Positions 19,617-28,579 of a stretch of DNA of 64,000 nucleotides are shown one piece after another (position 1 is the stretch's first letter; each line of letters begins with the position of its first letter). The position numbers were made by a program, and so were the translations under genes. The stretch spans positions 4,627,501 through 4,691,500 of the forward strand of contig NZ_CP083956.1 of NCBI RefSeq assembly GCF_006442795.2. Direction: 5' to 3'. Source of the DNA: Mesorhizobium sp. B1-1-8. GTDB lineage: Bacteria; Pseudomonadota; Alphaproteobacteria; Rhizobiales; Rhizobiaceae. Under the pieces are notes generated by a model, which ran no database searches, was not told the DNA's origin, and saw nothing but the letters and a program-made list of their open reading frames with translations.

Positions 19617-20108
19617 ATGGCTCTTTACGAACATGTGTTTCTTGCCCGGCAGGACCTGTCGCAGCAGCAGGTCGATGCGCTTGTCGAACAGTACAAGGGC
19701 GTCATCTCCGCCAATGGCGGATCGGTCAGCCGGATCGAGAACTGGGGACTGAAGTCCCTCACCTACCGGGTCAAGAAGAACCGGAAGGCTTACTACACGC
19801 TGATGGACATCAACTGCCCGCCGGCCGCGCTCAACGAAATGGAGCGCCAGATGGGCCTGTCGGAAGACGTCCTTCGCTTCCTGACCATCAAGGTCGAGGC
19901 GCATGAGGAAGGCCCCTCGGCGATGATGCAGAAGCGCGAAGAGCGCTCCGAGCGCGGCGGCTTCGGCGACCGAGACCGTGGCGATCGCGGCCCGCGTTCG
20001 TTCGGCGACCGTGACCGCGGCGACCGTGGCGATCGTCCGCCGCGCAGCTTCGATGGCGAGCGCGGTCCGCGCCGTCCGCGTGAAGCCGTTGAAGGGGGTG
20101 CAGAATAA
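19617..20108 (+). CDS. rpsF: 30S ribosomal protein S6 with long charged C-terminal tail
   Basis: Small-subunit protein that pairs with S18 on the platform. The ATG at 19617 gives 163 residues. The S6 domain ([20 protein letters not shown] through the mid-90s) is standard. It is followed by about 45 residues rich in Arg, Gly and Asp (repeated [12 protein letters not shown] units) that are absent from shorter S6 proteins but common in Rhizobiales. The A of its TAA stop is shared with the start of rpsR. Confidence 0.96.
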   Translation: MALYEHVFLARQDLSQQQVDALVEQYKGVISANGGSVSRIENWGLKSLTYRVKKNRKAYYTLMDINCPPAALNEMERQMGLSEDVLRFLTIKVEAHEEGPSAMMQKREERSERGGFGDRDRGDRGPRSFGDRDRGDRGDRPPRSFDGERGPRRPREAVEGGAE

Positions 20109-20356
20109 TGGTCGACATCAACCAGATCCCGACCCGGCGCCCGTTCCACCGCCGCCGCAAGACCTGCCCGTTCTCCGGCGCCAATGCGCCCAAGATCGAC
20201 TACAAGGACGTGCGTCTGCTGCAGCGCTACATTTCCGAGCGCGGCAAGATCGTGCCGTCGCGCATCACCGCCGTCAGCCAGAAGAAGCAGCGCGAACTCG
20301 CCAGGGCGATCAAGCGCGCCCGCTTCCTCGGCCTGCTGCCCTACGTGGTCCGCTAA
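20108..20356 (+). CDS. rpsR: 30S ribosomal protein S18
   Basis: Binds S6 and the central domain of 16S rRNA. The 82-residue protein begins [24 protein letters not shown], and contains [22 protein letters not shown] and the basic C-terminus [13 protein letters not shown]. Its start overlaps the rpsF stop by one base, ensuring equal synthesis of the two partners. Confidence 0.97.
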   Translation: MVDINQIPTRRPFHRRRKTCPFSGANAPKIDYKDVRLLQRYISERGKIVPSRITAVSQKKQRELARAIKRARFLGLLPYVVR

Positions 20357-20372
20357 GACCTGGAATTGAGAT

Positions 20373-20392
20373 GCGGGCGGCTTGCCGCCCGC
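20373..20392 (+). terminator. Hairpin downstream of rpsR
   Basis: GCGGGCGGC pairs perfectly with GCCGCCCGC across a two-base gap, followed by TCTTTC. The U-tract is weak. It may partly terminate transcription or set an mRNA end between rpsR and rplI; the 220-base gap before rplI holds no gene. Confidence 0.5.
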
Positions 20393-20577
20393 TCTTTCAT
20401 CGACGCGACGGGCGCGCCGAGCAAGACATCAAATCCCGAGTTGGATTTCGCAGGAAATCCTAACTGCCCAAACAGGCAGGACAGCGACACCGGCGGTAAC
20501 GCCCCTTTTGCTTCCTGACCTGTTCCAGATCATTCGGCTCGATCTCGCGACCGACGCCCAAACGAAGGAACGAAACC

Positions 20578-21162
20578 ATGGAAGTCATTCTCCTCGAGCG
20601 CATTTCCCGCCTCGGCCAGATGGGCGACACCGTCAAGGTCAGGGACGGGTTCGCCCGCAATTTCCTGTTGCCGCAAGGCAAGGCGCTGCGCGCCAACGAG
20701 GCCAACAAGAAGAAGTTCGAAGGCCAGCGCGCCCAGCTCGAAGCCCGCAACCTCGAGCGTAAGTCGGAGGCCGCGCAGGTCGCCGAGAAGCTCGACGGCA
20801 AGAGCTTCATCGTCGTGCGCTCGGCCGGCGAGACCGGCCAGCTCTACGGCTCGGTGTCGACCCGCGACATCGCCGAGCTCCTGACGGCCGAAGGCTTCAC
20901 CGTCGGCCGCACCCAGATCGAGCTCAACCAGCCGATCAAGGCCATCGGCCTGACCAATGTGGCGATCGCGCTGCATCCGGAAGTCGAGGTCACCGTGACG
21001 CTCAACGTCGCCCGCTCGGCCGAAGAGGCGGAGCGCCAGGCCAAGGGCGAGATGCTGACCACGGCCGAGGCCATCTATGGCGAGGACATCAACGACAACG
21101 CCCGGCCGGAGAACTTCTTCGACCCGAACGCCGAGTTCGAAGGCGGCGAAGAGAACGCCTGA
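20578..21162 (+). CDS. rplI: 50S ribosomal protein L9
   Basis: Large-subunit protein that binds 23S rRNA near the L1 stalk. The 194-residue protein begins [32 protein letters not shown], the L9 signature. A long connecting helix and a C-terminal domain follow, with an acidic Rhizobiales-type tail. GGAACGAAACC precedes the ATG. It closes the ribosomal operon and is followed by a family A repeat and a good terminator. Confidence 0.97.
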   Translation: MEVILLERISRLGQMGDTVKVRDGFARNFLLPQGKALRANEANKKKFEGQRAQLEARNLERKSEAAQVAEKLDGKSFIVVRSAGETGQLYGSVSTRDIAELLTAEGFTVGRTQIELNQPIKAIGLTNVAIALHPEVEVTVTLNVARSAEEAERQAKGEMLTTAEAIYGEDINDNARPENFFDPNAEFEGGEENA

Positions 21163-21171
21163 CCCCCTAAA

Positions 21172-21217
21172 AGCATGTCTTTGTCCCGAAACCGCTGCAC
21201 ACTTTCGGGAGACATGC
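21172..21217. repeat. Palindromic intergenic repeat, family A, copy 2
   Basis: Same element as at 7443-7488: outer arms AGCATGTCT/AGACATGC, inner CCCGAAA/TTTCGGG, loop CCGCTGCACAC. It starts ten bases after the rplI stop. Confidence 0.85.
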
Positions 21218-21273
21218 CTTAGCCAAGAGCCGGAGCATCGCCCCGGCCTCGCAGATCTCCAGGATTCTGGACC

Positions 21274-21303
21274 AATGCCCGGATTCACCACCCGGGCATT
21301 TTT
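21274..21303 (+). terminator. Rho-independent terminator after rplI
   Basis: AATGCCCGG at 21274-21282 pairs perfectly with CCGGGCATT at 21292-21300 and is followed by TTT. This ends the rpsF-rpsR-rplI operon before cfa. Confidence 0.75.
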
Positions 21304-21380
21304 GTGCCAAATGGAACTTTTCGAACCCCTATATATTGAGGCAGATTGTTCGCATGTCTGGCCTTGAGGGACATTTGGTC

Positions 21381-22724
21381 ATGAATATCCTGTTGAAGCA
21401 TGTTCTCGAGCGCCTGGTTCGGGCGGGCAACCTCAAGGTGACCGGGCCGAAGGCCAAGACCGTCACCTTCGGCGACGGCAGCGGCGAGCTCGTGCATATG
21501 CATATCAAGACCAGGCATGCCGAGCGCGCCATCACCTTCGATCCGATGCTGGCCGTGCCGGAGGCCTATATGGACGGCGAGATGGACATTCTCGAGGGCG
21601 GCATCCTCGGGCTGATGCGCATCGCTTTCCAGAACATGGGCAGCGGCGGCGTCGACGTGACCTGGTCGAAGGCGATCGAGGGCCTGCGCCACGCCTTCCG
21701 CCGCCTGCAGCAGATCAACACCACTTCCCGCGCGCGCCGCAACGTGCAGCGCCACTATGACCTTTCGGGCGAGCTCTACCGGCTCTTCCTCGACGAGGAC
21801 ATGCAATATTCCTGCGCTTATTTCGAACAGCCGGACATGTCGCTGGACGAGGCACAGGCCGCCAAGAAGCGCCACATCGCCGCCAAGCTTAGGCTGAAGG
21901 CTGGCCAGACGGTGCTCGACATCGGTTCCGGCTGGGGCGGGCTAGGTCTTTATCTGGCCAAGACCTTCGACGTCGACGTGCAGGGCGTGACGCTGTCGAC
22001 TGAGCAGCACGGCATTGCCACCGACCGGGCGCATACGCTTGGATTGCAGGATCGCGTGCATTTCGACCTCAAGGACTATCGCGCGCTCAACGAACGCTTC
22101 GACCGCATCGTCTCGGTCGGCATGTTCGAGCATGTCGGCGTCAACCACTACCGCACCTTCTTCGACAAGGCGGCGACGCTGCTGAAGCCCGACGGCGTGA
22201 TGCTCCTGCACACGATCGGCCGCTCCGGCGTGCCGTGGGCGACCAGCGCGTTCGTGCGCAAATACATCTTCCCGGGCGGCTACGTCCCCGCGCTTTCGGA
22301 AGTGATGCCGGCGATCGAGAAATCCGGCCTCGTCGTCACCGACATCGAGATGCTGAGGCTGCATTATGCCGACACGCTGAAGCATTGGGGCCAGCGCTTC
22401 GCCGCCAACCGCGACAAGGCCAAGGCGATCTACGACGAGCGCTTCTGCCGCATGTGGGAATTCTACCTGGCCGCCTCGGAAGCCGCCTTCCGCTGGCAGG
22501 ATCTGGTGATCTTCCAGATCCAGCTCGCCAAGAAGAACGACACGCTGCCGGTGACGCGCGACTACATGGCCAAATGCGAGAAGGCGCTGGAAATGCGCGA
22601 CATGGGACACAAGGAAGACATGGGGCACCGGGACGACGCCGGTCACCAGGTCAGCGCCAATGTCGCGAAAGCGCCGGCGGCCAAGGTCACTCGCCGCCGC
22701 AAGAAGGTGGCGGATCGGGAATAG
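21381..22724 (+). CDS. cfa: Cyclopropane-fatty-acyl-phospholipid synthase
   Basis: Uses SAM to add a methylene bridge across double bonds of membrane phospholipid acyl chains. The ATG at 21381 ([16 protein letters not shown]) gives 447 residues; an in-frame ATG at 21354 is an alternative. The SAM-binding motif [15 protein letters not shown] is near residue 195, and [33 protein letters not shown] is the usual segment before it, given here only as a landmark. The C-terminus has an odd His/Asp-rich tail ([16 protein letters not shown]) and a basic end. It is flanked by terminators and so probably monocistronic. Confidence 0.93.
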   Translation: MNILLKHVLERLVRAGNLKVTGPKAKTVTFGDGSGELVHMHIKTRHAERAITFDPMLAVPEAYMDGEMDILEGGILGLMRIAFQNMGSGGVDVTWSKAIEGLRHAFRRLQQINTTSRARRNVQRHYDLSGELYRLFLDEDMQYSCAYFEQPDMSLDEAQAAKKRHIAAKLRLKAGQTVLDIGSGWGGLGLYLAKTFDVDVQGVTLSTEQHGIATDRAHTLGLQDRVHFDLKDYRALNERFDRIVSVGMFEHVGVNHYRTFFDKAATLLKPDGVMLLHTIGRSGVPWATSAFVRKYIFPGGYVPALSEVMPAIEKSGLVVTDIEMLRLHYADTLKHWGQRFAANRDKAKAIYDERFCRMWEFYLAASEAAFRWQDLVIFQIQLAKKNDTLPVTRDYMAKCEKALEMRDMGHKEDMGHRDDAGHQVSANVAKAPAAKVTRRRKKVADRE

Positions 22725-22773
22725 AACGCACGCCGCGCTACCAAGCATTTTTCTTGCCACAGCCTGTCCAGCC

Positions 22774-22808
22774 ATGAAAAAGGTCTCGTTCGCGGGACCT
22801 TTTTTCAT
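22774..22808. terminator. Strong hairpin terminator after cfa, containing the ynfA start
   Basis: AAAAAGGTCTCG, a TTCG loop and CGGGACCTTTTTT form a long stem with A and T tracts on the two arms, so it can terminate transcription in either direction. The stem reaches into CAT at 22806-22808, overlapping the ATG of ynfA at 22807. Confidence 0.8.
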
Positions 22809-23130
22809 GATCTATCCCATCTACATCGCAGCAGCCCTTGCCGAGATCGCCGGCTGCTTTTCGTTCTGGGCCTGGTGGCGGCTGGACAAGTCGCCGCTAT
22901 GGCTGGCGCCGGGTCTGGTTTCGCTGGCGCTGTTCGGTTTTCTGCTGGCGCTCGTCGACGCATCGGCGGCCGGCCGCGCTTACGCGGCCTATGGCGGTAT
23001 CTATATCGCGGCCTCGCTGGGCTGGCTGTGGCTGGTGGAAGGAGTGCGCCCAGACCTATGGGATGTGGCGGGAGCAGCGCTCTGCGTCGCGGGCGCTTCG
23101 ATCATCCTGCTTGCCCCGCGCGGAGCCTGA
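22807..23130 (+). CDS. YnfA/UPF0060 family small membrane protein
   Basis: The 107-residue protein ([26 protein letters not shown]) has four predicted membrane helices and the UPF0060 signature [17 protein letters not shown]. The family resembles small multidrug-resistance transporters but its substrate is not established. No ribosome binding site is visible and the start is in the terminator hairpin. An in-frame ATG at 22774, inside the left arm, would add [11 protein letters not shown]. The Rsm22-like gene follows three bases after the stop. Confidence 0.9.
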   Translation: MIYPIYIAAALAEIAGCFSFWAWWRLDKSPLWLAPGLVSLALFGFLLALVDASAAGRAYAAYGGIYIAASLGWLWLVEGVRPDLWDVAGAALCVAGASIILLAPRGA

Positions 23131-23133
23131 GCT

Positions 23134-24111
23134 ATGGAGCTTCCTGCTCAATTACGGCAAGGCGTCGACAGCCTGCTGGAGAAGGTGCCGCTGCCGGCGC
23201 TGCGGCAGGCGGCGCGGACGCTTTCCGAACGGTACCGCGCGGAATTGCGCGACGGGCGCCTGCACATGGCCGAGGACATGGCGGTGAAAGCCTATCTGGC
23301 GACCAGGCTGCCGGCCACCTACGCCGCCGTGCGCGCCAGTCTCGACGCGCTGGCTGAGGCCCGCCCCGACTTTCAACCGAAAAGCCTGCTCGATGTCGGC
23401 GCCGGCCCTGGCACCATGCTTTGGGCCACAACGGACCTCTGGCCGGAGCTCGAACAGGCGGTGCTGGTCGATGCAAGCGCCGCCGCCCGCAAAGCCGGCC
23501 AGTCGCTGGCGGCCGGTGCAATCGCTGCCCGCATCACCTGGCTCGCCGGCGACGCCACCATCGACCTTGACGATCTCCAGCCGGCCGACCTCGTCAGCGC
23601 CGCCTATGTTCTTGACGAGATCGTGCCGGCCTCGCTGCCGAAGCTCGTCGACCGGCTGTGGCGGCTCAGCGCCGACACGCTGCTGATTGTCGAGCCCGGC
23701 ACGCCGGCGGGCTGGCAGCGCATCCTTGCCGCGCGCCGGCAATTGATCGCGGCGGGTGCGCATGTCGCGGCGCCTTGTCCGCACGAGGCGCCCTGCCCGC
23801 TCGTGCCGCCCGACTGGTGCCATTTCTCCCGACGCGTCGCCCGCTCGCGCCTGCATCGCCTGGCCAAGGACGCCGACGTGCCGTGGGAGGACGAGAAGTT
23901 CATCTATCTCGCCGCTTCGCGGCAGCCGGCGCCGGCGCGTGCACCGCGCGTGATCGCGCCACCGAAGGCCGGATCCGGCAAGGTAATGCTCAAATTGTGC
24001 GAGCCCGACGGCAGTGCCAGCGAGAAGCTGTTCAGTAAGCGCGACAGCGAAATCTTCAAGGCGGCGCGGCGGGCGGACTGGGGCGACATGCTCTCCGAGA
24101 ACGGTGGCTGA
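23134..24111 (+). CDS. Rsm22-family small-ribosomal-subunit methyltransferase-like protein
   Basis: A 325-residue class I methyltransferase-fold protein. LLDVGAGPGTMLWA near residue 88 is the SAM loop. A Cys cluster follows in the middle (CPHEAPCPLVPPDWCHFSRR), and LKLCEPDG supplies a further Cys near the C-terminus. Mitochondrial relatives (yeast Rsm22, human METTL17) act in small-subunit assembly, and METTL17 binds an iron-sulfur cluster through comparable Cys residues; this is family knowledge and the metal here is inferred. It is three bases downstream of ynfA. Confidence 0.85.
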   Translation: MELPAQLRQGVDSLLEKVPLPALRQAARTLSERYRAELRDGRLHMAEDMAVKAYLATRLPATYAAVRASLDALAEARPDFQPKSLLDVGAGPGTMLWATTDLWPELEQAVLVDASAAARKAGQSLAAGAIAARITWLAGDATIDLDDLQPADLVSAAYVLDEIVPASLPKLVDRLWRLSADTLLIVEPGTPAGWQRILAARRQLIAAGAHVAAPCPHEAPCPLVPPDWCHFSRRVARSRLHRLAKDADVPWEDEKFIYLAASRQPAPARAPRVIAPPKAGSGKVMLKLCEPDGSASEKLFSKRDSEIFKAARRADWGDMLSENGG

Positions 24112-24322
24112 TCGCCGAAATTGTTCTTGCTTCGTTCCAAAGAATCACGCCCTTATCAAGTCAATCGGAATCGGGGCACAGGGATACTCTTCTGTGGACG
24201 ATTTGCGGTGCCTGTGAACAACGGGCGGTCAAGGTAGGTTGGACACGCACTGTTGCAGATAAGTCAGCACCGATTTTTCCCCATTCTGATATCGAAAGGC
24301 CGGGATCGAAATCGGGGACATC

Positions 24323-25813
24323 ATGGCTGAGGCAGCGCGCAAATTCGGCGTCGCGGAGCAACCGCTTTATCGCGAGGCACCGAACAATATCGAGGCCGAG
24401 CAGGCGCTGCTCGGCGCCATCCTGGTCAACAACGACGCCTTCTACCGTGTCTCCGATTTCCTTAAGCCGGCGCATTTCTACGAGCCGCTGCACCGCAAGA
24501 TTTTCGAGGTCGCAGCCGAGCTCATCCGCATGGGCAAGATCGCGACGCCCATTACGCTGAAAACCTTCCTGCCGGCCGACGAGAAGGTCGGCGACATGAC
24601 GGTGGCGCAATATGTGGTTCGCCTGGCGGTCGAGGCGGTCACCGTCGTCAACGCCACCGACTATGGCCGCGCCATCTACGACCTTGCGACCCGCCGCGCG
24701 CTGATCACCGTCGGCGAGGATATGGTCAACATCGCCTATGACGCGCCGGTCGACATGGCGCCCTCCGACCAGATCGAGGATGCCGAGCGCCGCCTGTTCG
24801 AGCTGGCCGAGACCGGCCGCTACGACGGCGGCTTCGAGAGCTTCAACGATGCGGTCAAAACCGCCGTCGACATGGCCAATGCCGCCTATATGCGCGACGG
24901 CCATCTGTCGGGCATCGCCACCGGCCTGCGCGATCTCGACCGCCGCATGGGCGGCCTGCAGCCCTCCGACCTGATCATCATCGCCGGCCGTCCAGGCATG
25001 GGCAAGACCTCGCTTGCCACCAACATGGCCTTCAACATCGCCGAGGCCTACCAGCCGGCGCAGCAGGCTGACGGCTCGTTCAAGGCGGCCAATGGCGGCG
25101 TCGTCGGCTTCTTCTCGCTGGAAATGTCGTCGGAGCAGCTCGCCACCCGCATCATCTCCGAGCAGACCGAAATCCCGTCCTCGAAAATCCGCCGTGGCGA
25201 GATCACCGAGATGGATTTCGAGAAGCTGGTCGCCTGCTCGCAGACGATGCAGAAGATCCCGCTGTTCATCGACCAGACCGGCGGGATTTCGATTGCGCAG
25301 CTTTCGGCCCGCGCGCGCCGGCTGAAGCGCCAGCGCGGCCTCGACGTCATCGTCATCGACTATATTCAGCTAATGCAGGGCTCGAGTGCCAAATCCTCGC
25401 AGAACCGCGTCCAGGAAATCACCGAGATCACCACTGGCCTGAAGGCGCTGGCCAAGGAGCTCGGCGTGCCGATCATCGCGCTCTCGCAGCTGTCGCGTCA
25501 GGTCGAAAGCCGCGACGACAAGCGCCCGCAGCTCTCGGACCTGCGCGAATCGGGCTCCATCGAGCAGGACGCCGACGTGGTGCTGTTCGTCTATCGCGAG
25601 GAATATTACCTCAAGAACCGCGAGCCGAAGATCGGCACCGACGAATACATCAAGTGGGAAAACGAGATGAATGAGATGCGCGGCAAGGCCGAGGTGATCG
25701 TCGCCAAGCAGCGCCATGGACCGACCGGCTCGGTCAGCCTCGCCTTCCATGGCGAATTCACGCGGTTCTCGGATTTGGCCGAGGAGCACCATCTGCCGGA
25801 CAGGTTTGAGTGA
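24323..25813 (+). CDS. dnaB: Replicative DNA helicase
   Basis: Hexameric 5'-3' helicase of the replication fork. The 496-residue protein has the N-terminal DnaB domain (PNNIEAEQALLGAILVNNDAFYRV), Walker A GRPGMGKTSL near residue 225, Walker B VIVIDYIQLM near 345, and the C-terminal LSQLSRQVESRDDKRP with DLRESGSIEQDADVV. There is no intein. It has its own 211-base upstream region. It is near rplI, as in many bacteria, but separated by cfa, ynfA and the Rsm22-like gene. Confidence 0.97.
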   Translation: MAEAARKFGVAEQPLYREAPNNIEAEQALLGAILVNNDAFYRVSDFLKPAHFYEPLHRKIFEVAAELIRMGKIATPITLKTFLPADEKVGDMTVAQYVVRLAVEAVTVVNATDYGRAIYDLATRRALITVGEDMVNIAYDAPVDMAPSDQIEDAERRLFELAETGRYDGGFESFNDAVKTAVDMANAAYMRDGHLSGIATGLRDLDRRMGGLQPSDLIIIAGRPGMGKTSLATNMAFNIAEAYQPAQQADGSFKAANGGVVGFFSLEMSSEQLATRIISEQTEIPSSKIRRGEITEMDFEKLVACSQTMQKIPLFIDQTGGISIAQLSARARRLKRQRGLDVIVIDYIQLMQGSSAKSSQNRVQEITEITTGLKALAKELGVPIIALSQLSRQVESRDDKRPQLSDLRESGSIEQDADVVLFVYREEYYLKNREPKIGTDEYIKWENEMNEMRGKAEVIVAKQRHGPTGSVSLAFHGEFTRFSDLAEEHHLPDRFE

Positions 25814-25815
25814 AC

Positions 25816-26328
25816 ATGGGCAGCCGTTTCGGGTTCCCGGCCTCTTTTGCTATCGCTCTCCTCGGCGCTGTTGCGCTGCCCAGGATCGCTTCCGCTTGCT
25901 CCATGCCTCAAGGTTGGACACCACAGCGGGCATTTGCACAAGCCGCCCTGGTATTCCATGGCTTGGTGACGGCGACCGAGCTCAGCTCGACAAAGGTCAA
26001 AGGTCCCTCCGCTGATGTGAGCGATGGCCGGATACTGGTCAATGTGCGCTACGAGACAATCGAAGTGTTCAAGGGCAACCCAGAAGCGAATGGTACGATC
26101 TCGACAACCACACTGATCATGGGAGGATGCGGTGTACCCGTCCTGACCGGGCAGCATTTCCTGTTTTATGTCGATGGGTTTAACGAAAAGGCATTGAAAG
26201 ATTCGCCTGAACTTGCCGGTCAGACACAAGGCATGATCTCGATATTCGATACACAGATGCTGCCGCCCAATCCTGAGTTGCTCGACGAGGCGCTTGCCGA
26301 CGTTCGGGCCCTCGCCAAGAAGCACTGA
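25816..26328 (+). CDS. Secreted protein of unknown function, Cys at mature N-terminus
   Basis: The 170-residue protein has a signal peptide (MGSRFGFPASFAIALLGAVAL) ending IASA-CSMPQGW. ATG 25816 lies just past the dnaB stop; a GTG at 25810 overlaps that stop. A mature N-terminal Cys followed by VFHGLVTATELS and a later GGCGVPVLTGQHFLFYV resembles the netrin/TIMP-like fold of small secreted proteins, but I am not certain. ASAC could also be a weak lipobox. Base composition is visibly less GC-rich than dnaB and radA, suggesting acquisition. Confidence 0.65.
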   Translation: MGSRFGFPASFAIALLGAVALPRIASACSMPQGWTPQRAFAQAALVFHGLVTATELSSTKVKGPSADVSDGRILVNVRYETIEVFKGNPEANGTISTTTLIMGGCGVPVLTGQHFLFYVDGFNEKALKDSPELAGQTQGMISIFDTQMLPPNPELLDEALADVRALAKKH

Positions 26329-26408
26329 ATTGCAGCCGCACTTGCCAAACCACCCTAGCAAACGCGGACAGTCGCAGTCGGCGTCTGTTCGAAGCCGGGC
26401 GCAACTGC

Positions 26409-27812
26409 ATGGCTAAATCCCGCGTTCAGTTCATCTGCCAGAATTGCGGCTCGGTGCATCAGCGCTGGGCCGGCAAGTGCGATGCCTGCGGCGAGTGGAA
26501 CACGCTGGTCGAGGAAGGCACCGCGGGCGGCATCGGCTCGGGGCCGGCCAACACGCGCAACGCCCGCAAGGGCCGCGCCGTGGTGCTGACCAGCCTTTCC
26601 GGCGACATCGAGGACGCGCCGCGCATCGTTTCGGGCATCGGCGAGCTCGACCGTGCCACCGGCGGCGGCTTCGTGCGCGGCTCCGCACTTCTGGTCGGCG
26701 GCGATCCGGGCATCGGCAAGTCGACGCTGCTCACGCAAGCCGCGGCCGCCCTTGCCTCGAAGGGCCACCGCATCGTCTATGTCTCGGGCGAGGAGGCCGT
26801 CGCCCAGATCAGGCTCAGGGCGCAACGTCTCGGTGTTGCCGCCACGCCGGTCGAGCTTGCCGCCGAGACCAATGTCGAGGACATCCTGGCGACCATCGCC
26901 GACGGCAAGCGGCCCGACCTCGTCATCCTTGATTCGATCCAGACGCTATGGACCGACCTTGCCGACTCCGCGCCCGGCACCGTCACTCAGGTGCGCGCCG
27001 CCGCCCAGGCGATGATCCGCTATGCGAAATCCACCGGCGCTGCCATCGTGCTGGTCGGCCATGTCACCAAGGAAGGCCAGATCGCCGGCCCGCGCGTCGT
27101 CGAGCACATGGTCGACGCCGTGCTCTATTTCGAGGGCGAAGGCAATCATCACTTCCGTATCTTGCGCACCGTGAAGAACCGTTTCGGGCCAACCGACGAG
27201 ATCGGTGTCTTCGAGATGTCGGACAGGGGCCTAAGAGAGGTCTCCAACCCGTCGGAATTGTTCCTCGGCGAACGGCATGCGAAATCGCCGGGCGCCGCCG
27301 TCTTTGCCGGCATGGAAGGGACGAGGCCGGTGCTGGTCGAGATCCAGGCGCTTGTTGCGTCCTCCTCGCTCGGCACTCCGCGCCGCGCCGTGGTCGGTTG
27401 GGACGGCGCCAGGCTGTCGATGGTGCTGGCGGTGCTGGAGGCGCATTGCGGGGTGCGCTTCGGCCAGCACGACGTCTATCTCAACGTCGCCGGCGGCTAT
27501 CGCATCTCGGAGCCGGCTGCCGATCTCGCGGTCGCGGCTGCACTGGTTTCCTCGCTCACCGGTCTTGCCCTTCCCGCCGATTGCGTCTATTTCGGCGAAA
27601 TCAGCCTGTCGGGCGCGGTGAGGCCGGTTGCACATGCGCAGCAACGCCTTAAAGAGGCCGAAAAGCTGGGTTTTGGAAGCGCGGTGCTGCCCTTGGGCAG
27701 CGAGGAACTTGCCGGGGGGATCGGGGCCGGCGCTTTCCAGCCCACCGAGCTGGCCGACCTGGTGGCGCGCATAGCCGGCTCACGGCGCAGCCGCGCCGAC
27801 GAGGGGGAGTGA
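26409..27812 (+). CDS. radA: DNA repair protein RadA
   Basis: RecA-like ATPase that promotes branch migration in recombinational repair. The 467-residue protein has an N-terminal zinc finger (FICQNCGSVHQRWAGKCDACGEW), Walker A GGDPGIGKSTLL near residue 97, the RadA-specific KNRFG motif in VKNRFGPTDEIG near 258, and a C-terminal Lon-protease-like domain (YLNVAGGYRISEPAADLAVA). Its stop is followed 41 bases later by cvpA. Confidence 0.97.
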   Translation: MAKSRVQFICQNCGSVHQRWAGKCDACGEWNTLVEEGTAGGIGSGPANTRNARKGRAVVLTSLSGDIEDAPRIVSGIGELDRATGGGFVRGSALLVGGDPGIGKSTLLTQAAAALASKGHRIVYVSGEEAVAQIRLRAQRLGVAATPVELAAETNVEDILATIADGKRPDLVILDSIQTLWTDLADSAPGTVTQVRAAAQAMIRYAKSTGAAIVLVGHVTKEGQIAGPRVVEHMVDAVLYFEGEGNHHFRILRTVKNRFGPTDEIGVFEMSDRGLREVSNPSELFLGERHAKSPGAAVFAGMEGTRPVLVEIQALVASSSLGTPRRAVVGWDGARLSMVLAVLEAHCGVRFGQHDVYLNVAGGYRISEPAADLAVAAALVSSLTGLALPADCVYFGEISLSGAVRPVAHAQQRLKEAEKLGFGSAVLPLGSEELAGGIGAGAFQPTELADLVARIAGSRRSRADEGE

Positions 27813-27853
27813 TACGGCTCGTCGAGCCGGAAGACAGGAGTGGGGCGAAAGAT

Positions 27854-28534
27854 ATGCCGATTACGCTGCTTGACGGAATTCTCGTCGGCTTCACCCTGGT
27901 TTCAGCAATGCTTGCGATGGTGCGCGGCTTTTCCCGCGAAGTGCTGTCGGTGGTTTCCTGGGTGGCCGCGGCAGCAGCGGCCTATTTTTTCTACAAGCCC
28001 CTGCTGCCCTACGTTCAGCCCTATGTCGACAACGACAAGATCGCCATGGCGGCGGCTGCCGGCATCGTCTTCGTCATCGCGCTGATCGTCGTCTCGGTCA
28101 TCACGATGAAGGTCGCCGACTGGATTATCGATTCGCGCATCGGCGCGCTCGACCGCACGCTCGGCTTCCTCTACGGCGCGGCGCGCGGCATCCTGGTGGT
28201 CGCGGTGGCGCTTTTGTTCTTCAACTGGCTGGCCGGCGCCAAGGCGCCTGCCTGGGTCGCCAACGCCAAGTCGCGGCCGCTGCTCGAGAGCATCGGCGCC
28301 AAGCTCGAAAGCGTGCTGCCCGAAAACACGGAAGAGCTGGTCAACAAATATACGCATAAGGGCACGCCGACGACCGGAGCGCCGGCGACCACCGACCAGC
28401 CCGCGGCCGAGCCGCCGGCCGCCGGCGAAGACAACACGCCGGCGCCCGACGACAGCGAAGGCGAGGCTCCGGCCGACAACGAGCCGACTCCGGCCCCGGC
28501 CCCGGCTCCCGCAACTCCGGCGCCGGCAAACTGA
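27854..28534 (+). CDS. cvpA: CvpA family membrane protein
   Basis: The ATG at 27854 (MPITLLDGILVGFTLVSAMLAMVRGFSREVLS) gives 226 residues with four predicted membrane helices over the first 150. A periplasmic or cytoplasmic tail rich in Pro, Ala, Thr and Glu follows. The family is needed for colicin V export in E. coli and is widely found beside purF, as here; its own function is not clear. An in-frame ATG/GTG at 27809 overlaps radA and is less likely. Confidence 0.88.
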   Translation: MPITLLDGILVGFTLVSAMLAMVRGFSREVLSVVSWVAAAAAAYFFYKPLLPYVQPYVDNDKIAMAAAAGIVFVIALIVVSVITMKVADWIIDSRIGALDRTLGFLYGAARGILVVAVALLFFNWLAGAKAPAWVANAKSRPLLESIGAKLESVLPENTEELVNKYTHKGTPTTGAPATTDQPAAEPPAAGEDNTPAPDDSEGEAPADNEPTPAPAPAPATPAPAN

Positions 28535-28579
28535 TCGCATCAGAGTCCACCGCGGAGCTATCGAGGTTACGGGAATCGG

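Noticed and set aside
20357..20577. A gene between rpsR and rplI
   Set aside because: Some rhizobia carry a membrane-protein gene here, but the 220 bases hold only a hairpin and no protein-like frame.
24160..24240. DnaA boxes upstream of dnaB
   Set aside because: TGTGGACGA and TGTGAACAA each differ by two bases from the inverse DnaA box TGTGGATAA; not enough to claim.
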